Source of the DNA: DATAZK01 sp963731205
Lineage (GTDB): Bacteria; Actinomycetota; Actinomycetes; Frankiales; Frankiaceae
Length of the DNA: 64,000 nt
Reading direction: 5' to 3'
NCBI GenBank assembly: GCA_963731205.1
Contig: CAVSUJ010000001.1
Span: forward strand, 124,001-188,000
The notes under the pieces were generated by a model. The model saw only the letters and a program-made list of their open reading frames with translations, was not told the DNA's origin and made no database searches. Of this stretch, positions 34,110 through 42,828 are shown piece by piece (position 1 is the first letter of the stretch; each line of letters starts with the position of its first letter). A program made the position numbers and the translations under genes.

Positions 34110-35199
34110 GTTCCGTCGCGATGACCCTGTGCGCGGGATCCCACGGCGGTTTCTCGTCGACACGGGCGTTCCAGCCCTGGCCGGCGATGAGATCAGCAGT
34201 CAGGTAAAGATGCCCGGCCCCGGTCCGCAGGTCACATCGCAGGACCGGGTGGAGCGCCTTGGCCGGTGGTCCGAGGCCGGCGAGGTGCGCGATGCCGGCG
34301 GCGGCAGTGTCGGCCTGCTGGGCACCGAGCCCGCCGTGCTTGACCGCGGAACGGGTGGCATCGCCCGCTGCGAAGATCCGGTCGCCGGCCTGGAGCACGC
34401 GGCAGTACTGATCGATCTCGAGGAAACGGTGACGGGCGTCGCCGGGGATGCCCGCAACATCCGGGCCGGTCATGCGGTGCAAGGTCACGGTGCGTTGGGG
34501 ATGCAGTTCGACTCCCGACCGGCTCAGTGTCAGATGTCCGGGGCCCGTCATGGTGGCGCTCGCCTCGCAATTCAGGCTGACGCCGGCGTTTTCGAGCAGG
34601 TCCGCGACCAGACTGCTGATCTCACTGCCGAACACGGCGAGCGGCGCCGGCTCAGGAGTCACCAGCGAGAGCTGCACCGACTTCTCCTTTTCGGAAGCGC
34701 GTTTCGCCGTCAGGAAGGCCAGCTCGTAGAGCGGAAGCGGCCACCTCGGACCGTCCGGCACGACGAACGCCAGGTCGGTCACGCGGTCGGCCTCGATGTC
34801 CTCGACGATCTGGCGGAACATGCCCGCGCCGTGGCGGCTGGTGAACGCGTCCATGAAGGGACTGGCCGGCGCCGGCCGGGCGCCCAGGGCGAGAAGCAGC
34901 GCGTCATAGGAGATGTTGCGACCGCTGGTCGTGAAGACCTGCTTCGCGCGGCGATCAACCCACCCGAGTGACTCCGCCTCCCACTGCGCGCCCGTATCTG
35001 CCGCGATGCGATCGAGCGGAAAGTGCCGGACGTGCTGCGCGCCGAAGGGTTCCGCGACGGCGAGCGGCCGGTAGTCCAGGTGCGTGTGCGGACTGAGCAG
35101 GACGATGTCGACGTCATCACCCGCCAGCCGGCGAAGCCGCAGCAGGCCTTCGACACCGGCGATCCCGGCTCCGCAGATGACGACTGTGAAACGCTCCAT
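34051..35199 (-). CDS. NAD(P)/FAD-dependent oxidoreductase (sulfide:quinone reductase / NDH-2-like)
   Basis: 382 residues. The N-terminal FAD Rossmann motif is VVICGAGIAGVEGLLRLRR. LLSPHTHLDYRPLAVAEPFG resembles the SQR/NDH-2 family. A second region KSVQLSLVTPEPAPLAVFG corresponds to the NAD/quinone domain, and RIFAAGDATRSAVKHGGLGA QQAD is the FAD-binding Asp block. The two catalytic Cys of true sulfide:quinone reductases are not apparent, so sulfide oxidation is doubtful. Probably a quinone-linked dehydrogenase feeding electrons in the dormancy state. Ribosome site is GGGGG before ATG 35199. Confidence 0.78.
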   Translation of the reverse strand: MERFTVVICGAGIAGVEGLLRLRRLAGDDVDIVLLSPHTHLDYRPLAVAEPFGAQHVRHFPLDRIAADTGAQWEAESLGWVDRRAKQVFTTSGRNISYDALLLALGARPAPASPFMDAFTSRHGAGMFRQIVEDIEADRVTDLAFVVPDGPRWPLPLYELAFLTAKRASEKEKSVQLSLVTPEPAPLAVFGSEISSLVADLLENAGVSLNCEASATMTGPGHLTLSRSGVELHPQRTVTLHRMTGPDVAGIPGDARHRFLEIDQYCRVLQAGDRIFAAGDATRSAVKHGGLGAQQADTAAAGIAHLAGLGPPAKALHPVLRCDLRTGAGHLYLTADLIAGQGWNARVDEKPPWDPAHRVIATELSGYLDGLVVAGGARPPRG

Positions 35200-35261
35200 C
35201 GCGACCCCCTGGGGGCGTCCGGAGGAACTTGTTGGAAGGGTCGGCGGACCCGTTCACCGAG

Positions 35262-35441
35262 TCAGTCGAAGTAGGCGAGCACCGTGGGTGGGAGATCTTC
35301 GGGGTTGAGCTCGAAACCGCGTTCACAGGCCCACGACGCAGCCTCAGCGGCATCGACGTAGCGGATCTCGAACGTCAGGCCATCCGCGCCGGGAAGCTCG
35401 CTGTCGGCGCTGGGTGAGTCGCCGCCGCTGGTCATGAACAT
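35262..35441 (-). CDS. small acidic hypothetical protein, 57-59 aa
   Basis: Minus-strand frame starting MFMTSGGDSPSADSELPGAD (ATG 35441, or the internal ATG at 35435) and continuing LTFEIRYVDAAEAASWACER to PEDLPPTVLAYFD. Codon positions show strong GC3 bias, and the peptide looks like a folded beta-alpha unit. It ends 62 bases before the flavoprotein start on the same strand, so they may share a transcript. No family recognised. It faces the gap promoter region with its DevR-like boxes. Confidence 0.6.
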   Translation of the reverse strand: MFMTSGGDSPSADSELPGADGLTFEIRYVDAAEAASWACERGFELNPEDLPPTVLAYFD

Positions 35442-35531
35442 GATTCAAGAAAAGCACTCATGCGCCGTCTCGAGGACGGAAAAAGGTCCCTTGCGGGAGC
35501 CATTGGGCCCCTGCCGACGGCCTGGCGGCAC

Positions 35532-35545
35532 AGGACGTTTGGCCC
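35532..35545. promoter_or_regulatory. DevR-box-like site upstream of gap, distal
   Basis: AGGACGTTTGGCCC matches the DosR core at 10 of 14 positions. It lies 84-97 bases upstream of the gap start, 35 bases from another weak site (35497-35510, 9 of 14). Confidence 0.35.
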
Positions 35546-35579
35546 TTTCGCGCGCGTGCCACGCCTGGTGTGCTCGAAA

Positions 35580-35593
35580 GGGTCAAACGACCC
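35580..35593. promoter_or_regulatory. DevR-box-like palindrome upstream of gap, proximal
   Basis: GGGTC-AAAC-GACCC is a perfect inverted repeat with the same half-site spacing as DevR boxes. It is 36-49 bases before the gap start codon, where an activator contacting RNA polymerase would sit. Confidence 0.45.
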
Positions 35594-35628
35594 CGAACGA
35601 GAACCGAATCAGATTCTGAGGATTACGC

Positions 35629-36639
35629 ATGAGTACACGGATCGCCATCAACGGATTCGGCCGTATCGGGCGCAGTTTCCTGCGCATCGCGGCCGAGCAG
35701 CCGGGGCGCGGGCTCGAGGTCGTGGCCGTCAACGACCTGATGACGCCAGAGACGCTCGCCCATCTGCTGGCCTTCGACTCCACATACGGACGCTTCCACG
35801 GTGAGGTCGAGGCCGCGGATCAGGCTCTGGTCGTGAATGGCACGAAGATCGCCGTCACCGCCATCAGCGATCCCGCCGCACTCGACTGGGCCGCTTTCGG
35901 GGTCGACGTCGTGGTCGAGTCCACCGGACGTTTCAGCAAGCGCGAAGACGCGGCTGCCCACCTTTCGGCCGGTGCCCGCAAGGTCGTCATCTCGGCGCCC
36001 GGCAAGAACGCCGACCTGACCGTCGTCATGGGCATCAACGACGGTGAATACGACACTTCGGTGCACGACGTCATCTCCAACGCCTCGTGCACCACGAACT
36101 GCGTGGCGCCGATGGCCAAGGTGCTGCACGACAACTTCGGCCTGGAGAAGGCGCTGATGACCACCATCCACGCCTACACCGGTGACCAGTCGCTGCTCGA
36201 CGGCCCGCACAAGGATCTGCACCGCGCTCGCTCGGCGGCCGTCAACATCATCCCCACGTCAACGGGCGCTGCGCGTACCACCGGCGTCGTCATCAAGGAG
36301 CTCGCCGGGCGCCTCGACGGCCTCGCAGTGCGGGTGCCGGTGCAGGACGGTTCGCTGACCGACCTCACGGCGGTGCTCTCCCGCGACGTGACGGTGGATG
36401 AGGTCAACGCTGCGTTCAAGGAAGCCGCCACGACCGGGACGTTGTCCGGCGTATTGAAATACAACACCGCACCGCTGGTCTCTTCTGACATCATCGGCGA
36501 TGCGTCGTCGTGTGTCTTCGACGCCGGCCTCACCCTCGCCGACGGGCAGCTGGTGAAGGTGTTCGGCTGGTATGACAACGAGTTCGGCTACACCTCACGG
36601 CTGGCCGACCTCGTGGAGTACGTCGGCGCGAGACTCTAG
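35629..36639 (+). CDS. gap: glyceraldehyde-3-phosphate dehydrogenase, type I
   Basis: 336 residues, full length. NAD-binding opening RIAINGFGRIGRSFLRIA. Catalytic Cys154 in SNASCTTNCVAPM, His181 in TTIHAYTGDQ, phosphate-binding TGAARTTGVV and C-terminal GWYDNEFGYTSRL are all present. It catalyses the NAD-dependent oxidation of glyceraldehyde 3-phosphate in glycolysis. The placement inside the stress island, behind palindromes of DevR type and 11 bases before an Acg-like gene, suggests a second, hypoxia-induced isozyme rather than the main glycolytic copy; other gap genes cannot be seen from here. Confidence 0.95.
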   Translation: MSTRIAINGFGRIGRSFLRIAAEQPGRGLEVVAVNDLMTPETLAHLLAFDSTYGRFHGEVEAADQALVVNGTKIAVTAISDPAALDWAAFGVDVVVESTGRFSKREDAAAHLSAGARKVVISAPGKNADLTVVMGINDGEYDTSVHDVISNASCTTNCVAPMAKVLHDNFGLEKALMTTIHAYTGDQSLLDGPHKDLHRARSAAVNIIPTSTGAARTTGVVIKELAGRLDGLAVRVPVQDGSLTDLTAVLSRDVTVDEVNAAFKEAATTGTLSGVLKYNTAPLVSSDIIGDASSCVFDAGLTLADGQLVKVFGWYDNEFGYTSRLADLVEYVGARL

Positions 36640-36650
36640 AGAGGCAAGCC

Positions 36651-37751
36651 ATGACTGGTGGCGGGCGCCCGCGCGCTGTGGCGTTGTTTCCGTTGTCGAA
36701 GATGGCAGAAGCCTCAGCGGCGGGCGGCCCGATGGCCGACGAGCTCATCCGCCATCTCGTGACGGTGGCAGCCGTGGCGCCGTCGGTCTACAACACCCAG
36801 CCGTGGCGCTTCCGCACCGACGGCTATGTCATCGACCTGTTCGCCGACCGTGGTCGCCAGCTGCACTACATGGACGCGCCCGGACGATTGCTCGCGCTCT
36901 CGTGCGGCGCCGCGCTTCATCACCTGCGGCTGGCGATCCGGGGTCTCGGCCGCGACGTCGAGGTGCGTCTGCTTCCCGATCCCGGTGAGCCGGATCATCT
37001 GGCCCGCGTGATCCCAGGCCCCGCTGAGGCTCATGCGCCGACCGCCGGAGAATGGGCGCTGCTGCAGGCGGTGTGGGAGCGCCGGTCCTATCGCGACACC
37101 TTCGTCCCGCGGCGGCTCTCGCGCGGTCTCGTCGTCGATCTGGAGGCGGCGGTAGCGGCCGAAGGGTGTGAGTTACGGGCGGTCGAAAGGCCGGGCGAGC
37201 GTGAGGATGTGGCCAGGCTGGTGGCGGATGCCGATCGCGAGTTCGCCGCCGACGAGCGGGCGCAGGAGGAGCTGCGCAGCTGGAGCCGCTGGGAAGATGC
37301 TCAAGCTCCGGGAGCACGGCTGCAGGACGGCATCCCGCGCGCGGCGGTGGCGCGGGCGGGCATGGCGTCGGAGGGAGTCTTCCGGCAGCGCGACTTCGAC
37401 GTCGACGGGAGCGTGACGGCGCAGGGGCAGCAGGCAAATGGCGTGGCGCTTCACCAAGAGCCCGAAAGCCCTGATGTGGCAGCACTTTTCACGACCGGCG
37501 ACACCCAGCCCGACTGGCTCGCCGCGGGCGCTGCCCTCTCGGCGCTCCTGCTGACCGCGACCTGCGGGGGAGCGGCGGCGAGCCTGCTGAACCAGCCGCT
37601 GGATCAGTCGGTTTCGCGGGGGCGGGTGAACGAGGCGCTCCACGTTCCCGGCTTCGTGCAGGTGCTGCTGCGCCTGGGCTACCCGGGCTCCGAAGCCCGC
37701 CAGTTCGTGACCCCCCGCCGGCCCGTCGAAGACATCCTCACCTGGGGGTAG
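36651..37751 (+). CDS. Acg-family nitroreductase-like flavoprotein
   Basis: 366 residues, ATG preceded by GAGAGG. IRHLVTVAAVAPSVYNTQPW RF is the signature opening of the Acg family (Rv2032, Rv3127, Rv3131), followed by LSCGAALHHLRLAIRGLG. The C-terminal half has WLAAGAALSALLLTATCGGA and VLLRLGYPG, the duplicated nitroreductase fold. Acg sequesters FMN without known enzymatic activity. In mycobacteria all three paralogues are DosR-controlled. Here it follows gap by 11 bases and is presumably in its operon. Confidence 0.88.
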   Translation: MTGGGRPRAVALFPLSKMAEASAAGGPMADELIRHLVTVAAVAPSVYNTQPWRFRTDGYVIDLFADRGRQLHYMDAPGRLLALSCGAALHHLRLAIRGLGRDVEVRLLPDPGEPDHLARVIPGPAEAHAPTAGEWALLQAVWERRSYRDTFVPRRLSRGLVVDLEAAVAAEGCELRAVERPGEREDVARLVADADREFAADERAQEELRSWSRWEDAQAPGARLQDGIPRAAVARAGMASEGVFRQRDFDVDGSVTAQGQQANGVALHQEPESPDVAALFTTGDTQPDWLAAGAALSALLLTATCGGAAASLLNQPLDQSVSRGRVNEALHVPGFVQVLLRLGYPGSEARQFVTPRRPVEDILTWG

Positions 37752-37795
37752 CCCGATCGCGGTAGCCGCGCGATGCGGCAGATGCCACTCCATCA

Positions 37796-37809
37796 CTCAC
37801 GAAAGTCCC
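37796..37809. promoter_or_regulatory. DevR-box-like half-conserved site upstream of USP
   Basis: On the minus strand GGGACTTTCGTGAG, with the first eight bases a perfect DosR half and 10 of 14 overall. It is 94 bases upstream of the USP start at 37903. Confidence 0.35.
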
Positions 37810-37902
37810 GATGATTGCAGGGAATTCGACTCCTGCGGCAACGGCCGCGGCGGGCGAAAGTGGGAGCAGGGTCGTCATCGGGTGGGCTGACGGGAGAAGC
37901 GG

Positions 37903-38550
37903 GTGCGAGACGTGAAGAGGATCGTCGTCGGCGTCGACGGTTCCGAGGCGGCGCTGACGGCCGCGCGATGGGCATTGCACGAAGCGCACCGGTGCGGGGC
38001 GACGCTGACGCTGGTGCACGCGTGGCAGAGTTACGCGGCGCTGCCGAGCTATTCACCGCTGCAGGCCCAGCACATCGCCGCTTACGTCGACGCCGCGCAG
38101 TCACTGCTCGACGCGGTCGTGAAGCGATTGCGCGCCGAGCCCGAAGCAGCGGCTGTCGATCTCGACCCGATTCTCATCCCTGGCCCGGCTGGTCCAGTCC
38201 TGGTGGATGAGTCCACTGATGCCGACATGCTCGTCGTCGGAAGCCACGGGCGGGGCGCCCTCGGACGTGTGGTGCTCGGCTCGGTCAGCGCGTACTGCAT
38301 CCACCATGCGACGTGTTCCACCTTGATCGTGCCGTCGCGGCCGCTTGCCGAGCACCGCCGGGAGTGGCTCGCCCTCGTCTCCGGGGAGCAGCAGCCCGAG
38401 AAGCGCGCGAGCCGACGTCGAGGTGGCAAGCCGGCGTCAGCGGGCACGGCTCTGGCGTTAAGGTCGGCGGCGAGGCAAGGTGAGGCGCGACATCGAACGG
38501 GAGGTGGCCATGGCTTTGCAGTCGGTCCCCATTCCGATTCTGTCGCCTGA
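37903..38550 (+). CDS. universal stress protein, single domain with basic tail
   Basis: 215 residues, GTG start. The Usp domain (about 1-140) opens VKRIVVGVDGSEAALTAARW and has the intact ATP loop GSHGRGALGRVVLGSVS. An unusual Arg/Gly/Ala-rich tail of about 70 residues (KRASRRRGGKPASAGTALAL and on) follows, which could bind nucleic acid or be disordered. The tail overlaps the start of the glycosyltransferase gene by 41 bases, so an earlier natural end of the protein cannot be excluded but none is encoded. Confidence 0.85.
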   Translation: MRDVKRIVVGVDGSEAALTAARWALHEAHRCGATLTLVHAWQSYAALPSYSPLQAQHIAAYVDAAQSLLDAVVKRLRAEPEAAAVDLDPILIPGPAGPVLVDESTDADMLVVGSHGRGALGRVVLGSVSAYCIHHATCSTLIVPSRPLAEHRREWLALVSGEQQPEKRASRRRGGKPASAGTALALRSAARQGEARHRTGGGHGFAVGPHSDSVA

Positions 38551-39985
38551 GCTGCTCCGAGACATCCTGGGCGATCGGCGCATCCAGCTCCTCGAGGACG
38601 AGGGCGAGACCGTACGCGACGCGCTCGCCACCCGGATGGTGCTGAACGTCAATTCCACGGCCAACGGCGGCGGGGTCGCCGAGATGCTGCACACGCTGCT
38701 CGGTTACGCGCGGGGCAGCGGGATCGACGTGCGCTGGATGGTCCCTGAGGCGCCGCCGGCGTTCTTCACGTTCACCAAGCGGCTGCACCACATGTTGCAC
38801 GGGGTCGACACCGGGGTCACCCTCGAAGGCCCGGATCGCGAGCTGTACGACGAGGTCATGCGCCATCAGGTGGTCGAGCTGAAATCGGCTGTCCGTCATG
38901 GCGACGTCGTCATCCTGCACGATCCCCAGACGGCCGGCCTCGCGCTGCCCCTGATGGCGGCCGGCGCGCGCGTCGCGTGGCGCTGTCATATCGGCTCCGC
39001 CCAGCCCAATGTGGCGACCGAACGGGCCTGGGAATTCCTTCATCCGTACCTGACGGGCGTTCCGACGGTCGTCAGCCGCGCCGCGTACCTGCCGTCCTGG
39101 GTCGACCGGCGCATCTCGGCAGAGATCGCGCCGTCGATCGATCCGCTTTCGCCCAAGAACGTCGAGCTGACTCCCGAGTTCTCCCGCGGCATCCTGCAGT
39201 CGGCGGGCCTGCTCGCCGACGGCGACCATGCCGAAGCCTTGACGTTCACGCACCGCGACGGCACGCGCGGGCGGGTCGAGCGCACCGCCGACATCCTGCA
39301 GTCCGGACCGCCCCCGCCGCCCGATGCCAACCTCATCGTGCAGATCTCGCGGTGGGATCCGCTGAAGGACATGGGCGGGCTGATGAAAGCTTTCGCGGAG
39401 CACGTGCTGCCGCGCATCGACAGTCATCTCATGCTGGCCGGCCCTAACGTCAGCTCGGTCACCGATGACCCCGAAGGTGCTGTCATCCTCCAGCAGTGCA
39501 TGGCGCAATGGGCGTCGCTGCCGTCCGCCGCCCGTGAGCGGGTCCACCTGGCCTGCCTGCCGATGAACGATCCGGACGAGAACGCGTTGCTGGTCAACGC
39601 TCTGCAGCGGGAAGCCAGCGTGGTGGTGCAGAAGAGCATCGCCGAAGGCTTCGGGCTGACCGTGACCGAAGCGATGTGGAAGGGCTGCGCGGTGGTCGCT
39701 ACCCGGGTCGGCGGCATCGAGGCGCAGATCGTCTCCGGGGAGAACGGCATCCTCGTCGACGATCCCCACGATCTGGCGGGCGTGGCAGACGCGATCTGCT
39801 CGCTCTTGGAAGACCCCCACGCCGCCGCCGAAATGGGCCAGCGCGCGCAGCATTCGGTCAACGAACACTTCCTGCCCGACCGCCATCTCGAGCAGTGGGC
39901 AGACCTGGTGCTGCGGCTGCTGCGAACGGACCCGCACGGCGCGCAGAACATGGCCCCCAAGCCTCCCGCGCAGCCCTCGACATAG
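38510..39985 (+). CDS. GT4 glycosyltransferase, trehalose synthase (TreT)-like
   Basis: 491 residues from ATG 38510 with a GGGAGG ribosome site. VLNVNSTANGGGVAEMLHTL is the donor-loop opening of TreT-type enzymes, which join glucose from NDP-glucose to glucose to give trehalose. IVQISRWDPLKDMGGLMKAF and KSIAEGFGLTVTEAMWKGCA VVATRVGG form the C-terminal nucleotide-sugar domain with the E-x7-E motif. Trehalose or a related glycoside would protect cells in stasis. Its TAG overlaps the GTG of the next gene. Confidence 0.8.
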   Translation: MALQSVPIPILSPELLRDILGDRRIQLLEDEGETVRDALATRMVLNVNSTANGGGVAEMLHTLLGYARGSGIDVRWMVPEAPPAFFTFTKRLHHMLHGVDTGVTLEGPDRELYDEVMRHQVVELKSAVRHGDVVILHDPQTAGLALPLMAAGARVAWRCHIGSAQPNVATERAWEFLHPYLTGVPTVVSRAAYLPSWVDRRISAEIAPSIDPLSPKNVELTPEFSRGILQSAGLLADGDHAEALTFTHRDGTRGRVERTADILQSGPPPPPDANLIVQISRWDPLKDMGGLMKAFAEHVLPRIDSHLMLAGPNVSSVTDDPEGAVILQQCMAQWASLPSAARERVHLACLPMNDPDENALLVNALQREASVVVQKSIAEGFGLTVTEAMWKGCAVVATRVGGIEAQIVSGENGILVDDPHDLAGVADAICSLLEDPHAAAEMGQRAQHSVNEHFLPDRHLEQWADLVLRLLRTDPHGAQNMAPKPPAQPST

Positions 39986-42744
39986 TGACTGAACATGCTG
40001 TGACCACGGTCGAATTGGAGGGCGCACCACCGCGAGCCGTGGTGCTCCGTGACGGCAGCCTCGGCATCATCCGGGAGCTGGTGGCCGGCGATCGGGATGC
40101 GCTGCTCGAGCTGCACGAGAGCCTCTCTCCGCGCACGCTGTACCTGCGTTTCTTCAGCGCTTCCAAGCTTTCTGCGGGCCGGTACGTCACCCGGCTGGTG
40201 CGCCCCGGCGCGGGTGACCACGGCGCGGTGGTGATGGAAGTGCAGGGCCGGCTCGTCGGCGTCGCCGCCTACGAATGCATCGAGGAGGACCTGACCCCGG
40301 TCGCCGCCGAAGGTTTGGCGGAGATCGCTTTCGTCGTCGCCGACGACCAGCACGGCCGGGGGATCGGCACGCTGCTGATGGAGCATCTCGCGGCGCTCGC
40401 CCGCCGCCGGGCACTCACCCAGTTCGTGGCAGAGACGCTTCCGGACAACGCCGCGATGCTCGACGTGTTCAAGGAAGCCGGCTACTCGGTGACCTTTCGC
40501 CGCTCGCTGGACACAGTGCAGGTGTCCATCGACCTCACTCCCGGGCCCAACGTGCTGACGGCCCTCGACCAGCGTGAGCGGGCCGCCACCTGTGCCAATC
40601 TCATGCCGCTGCTGCGGCCGCGGTCGGTGGCCGTTGCCGGTGCCAGCACCCGCCCGCGGAGCATGGGTGCAGCGGTCCTCTCCAACTTGCTCAAGGCCGA
40701 ATTCGCCGGTGACATCTATCCGATCGTCTCCCCGGGCGCCCGCTCGCGCCCGCGCCCGATCCAAGGGCTGGCGAGCTACTCCCGGCTGGCTGACGTGCCC
40801 GGCCCGGTCGATCTGCTCGTGGTCACCGAGCCGGCGCAGGAGACGCTCGCCCTCGTCGACGATTGCCTGGCGGCACAGGTGAAAGCGATGGTCGTGCTCT
40901 CGCCCGGTTTCTCCGACAGCGGCCCCGAAGGTGCGGCGCTCGAGGCGCAGCTGCTCGCCAAAGCGCGCCTGGCGGGCGTGCGGGTGATCGGGCCCAACTG
41001 CCTGGGCGTCACCTCGACCGCACCGGGAGTCAGCCTGGCCGCGACGTACGCGCCGCATCTTCCGGTCCCCGGCCGGGTCGGGGTGCTCACCCAATCAGGC
41101 GGCCTGGGGATCGCCCTGCTCGAACACACCCGGCGAGCCGGCATCGGCCTGTCGAGCTTCGTCTCGGTCGGCAACAAGGCTGACGTCAGCGGCAACGATC
41201 TGCTGTCCTGGTGGGACGACGACCCCGCCACCGACATCGCCGTGCTGTACCTGGAATCATTCGGTAATCCGCGCAAGTTCGCCCGGCTGGCCCGCCACGT
41301 CGCCACCCACAAGCCGGTGGTGGCCATCAAAGCCGGGCGTACGGCGGTCGGGGCGCGGGCCGCCCGATCGCGTACCGCCGCGGCTGCCGAACCCGCGCGC
41401 TCGGTTGCTGCGCTGTTTCGTCAGGCGGGCGTCATCAACGTCGATCACGTCGGCGAACTCATCGATGTCGTGACCCTGCTGTCGACCCAGCCGCTCCCGG
41501 CCGGGCCCGGGATCGCGATCGTCGGCAACACCGGAGGGCCGGGCATCCTCGCCGCCGATGCGGCATCGGAATTCGGCTTGGCGATCCCGGTGCTGAGTGA
41601 GGAGGTCCAGGCGCGGCTGCGCGATCTGCTGCCCGCCGGAGCCGCCGTCGCCAATCCCGTCGACACCCATTCCAGCGCTACGGGGGAGCAGTTCCGCGAA
41701 GCCGTCACGGCGGTGCTCAGCGATCCAGGCGTGCAGTCGTTGCTGGCGATCATCACGCCCACGCCGCTCATCCCCCGCGCGGAGTTGACCGAGGCGCTGC
41801 GCGCCGCCGCGGAGACGACGACGAAACCGGTGCTGGTGACGGAGGTCGGTTCGGATGCCGTCAGTGGAGTGCTGCCCGGCGCCTCTCCCGGCTCGCGGAG
41901 GATCCCGGCTTACGCGTTCCCCGAGACGGCCATTCGCGCCGTCTCGCGGGCGTGTGAGTACCGCGCCTTCCGCGATCGGCCGACCGGCACCGTGCCGGAG
42001 TTTCCTGACATCCGCCCGGCCGACGCGGCCGCCATCATCGGCGACGCGTTGCTGGAGTCACCCGAAGGGGGATGGCTGGATCCCGGCCCTGTCGAAAAGC
42101 TGCTCGCTGCCTACGGCGTGCAGTGTCTTCCCAGCCGCCTGGTGACGACGGCGAGAGCCGCGGGCAAGGCCGCGCTGGAGCTGGGCATGCCGGTCGCGCT
42201 GAAGGCCGTCGGACCGCAACTCGTCCGCAAGAGCGACATCGGCGGTGTGCGGCTCGGGCTGCGCTCGGAAGGTGCCGTACGCAAGGCCTTTTCGGCGATG
42301 CAGCTGGCGATCGGCACGCCGATGTGGGGGGCCCTCATCCAGCCGATGGCTCCCGCCGGAGTGGAGACGCTCGTAGGGGTCACCGCCGATCCGTCGTTCG
42401 GTCCGCTGGTGACCTTCGGGCTCGGAGGGCTCTGGTCCGATCTCATGGCTGACCAGGCCTTCCGGCTGGTGCCCCTCACCGACGTCGACGCCCGCGAACT
42501 CGTCAAGGCCGTCCGCATGGCGCCGCTGCTCGAGGGCTATCGCGGCAGCGCCGCATGCGACGTCGAGGCGCTCACCTCGCTGCTGCTTCGGGTCGGCCGC
42601 CTCGCCGACAACCACCCCGAAATCGTGACTCTCACCCTGAACCCGGTGGTCGCCCTGCCCCGCGGGTTGGCCGTGCTCGACGCCAAGGTGCGGATCGCGC
42701 CACGCACCGCGGATCGGGACGTCTATTCACGTCAGCTGCGTTAG
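39985..42744 (+). CDS. GNAT acetyltransferase fused to ADP-forming acyl-CoA synthetase domains (Pat-like)
   Basis: 919 residues, GTG start overlapping the preceding stop. Residues about 25-185 form a GNAT domain with the acetyl-CoA loop DDQHGRGIGTLLMEHL. From about 210 on there is a CoA-binding domain (LRPRSVAVAGASTRPRSMGA), succinyl-CoA-synthetase-like domains (GVRVIGPNCLGVTS; VGVLTQSGGLGIALLEH) and an ATP-grasp segment (GMPVALKAVGPQLVRKSDIG GV). The GNAT-first order is that of Streptomyces PatA-type protein lysine acetyltransferases, reversed from E. coli PatZ. It probably acetylates acyl-CoA synthetases and tunes acetate metabolism. Confidence 0.88.
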   Translation: MTEHAVTTVELEGAPPRAVVLRDGSLGIIRELVAGDRDALLELHESLSPRTLYLRFFSASKLSAGRYVTRLVRPGAGDHGAVVMEVQGRLVGVAAYECIEEDLTPVAAEGLAEIAFVVADDQHGRGIGTLLMEHLAALARRRALTQFVAETLPDNAAMLDVFKEAGYSVTFRRSLDTVQVSIDLTPGPNVLTALDQRERAATCANLMPLLRPRSVAVAGASTRPRSMGAAVLSNLLKAEFAGDIYPIVSPGARSRPRPIQGLASYSRLADVPGPVDLLVVTEPAQETLALVDDCLAAQVKAMVVLSPGFSDSGPEGAALEAQLLAKARLAGVRVIGPNCLGVTSTAPGVSLAATYAPHLPVPGRVGVLTQSGGLGIALLEHTRRAGIGLSSFVSVGNKADVSGNDLLSWWDDDPATDIAVLYLESFGNPRKFARLARHVATHKPVVAIKAGRTAVGARAARSRTAAAAEPARSVAALFRQAGVINVDHVGELIDVVTLLSTQPLPAGPGIAIVGNTGGPGILAADAASEFGLAIPVLSEEVQARLRDLLPAGAAVANPVDTHSSATGEQFREAVTAVLSDPGVQSLLAIITPTPLIPRAELTEALRAAAETTTKPVLVTEVGSDAVSGVLPGASPGSRRIPAYAFPETAIRAVSRACEYRAFRDRPTGTVPEFPDIRPADAAAIIGDALLESPEGGWLDPGPVEKLLAAYGVQCLPSRLVTTARAAGKAALELGMPVALKAVGPQLVRKSDIGGVRLGLRSEGAVRKAFSAMQLAIGTPMWGALIQPMAPAGVETLVGVTADPSFGPLVTFGLGGLWSDLMADQAFRLVPLTDVDARELVKAVRMAPLLEGYRGSAACDVEALTSLLLRVGRLADNHPEIVTLTLNPVVALPRGLAVLDAKVRIAPRTADRDVYSRQLR

Positions 42745-42828
42745 GGCGTGTAGTTTTTGGCACATCTGCTTGCTGCCAGGGCTTCGCGTCCGGCGCAGCC
42801 GGCCACCGGGTGGAGAGGATCACCGAGC

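Noticed and set aside
34051..35199. Calling the flavoprotein a sulfide:quinone reductase
   Set aside because: The catalytic cysteine pair is not visible; only a general NDH2/SQR-like call is supported.
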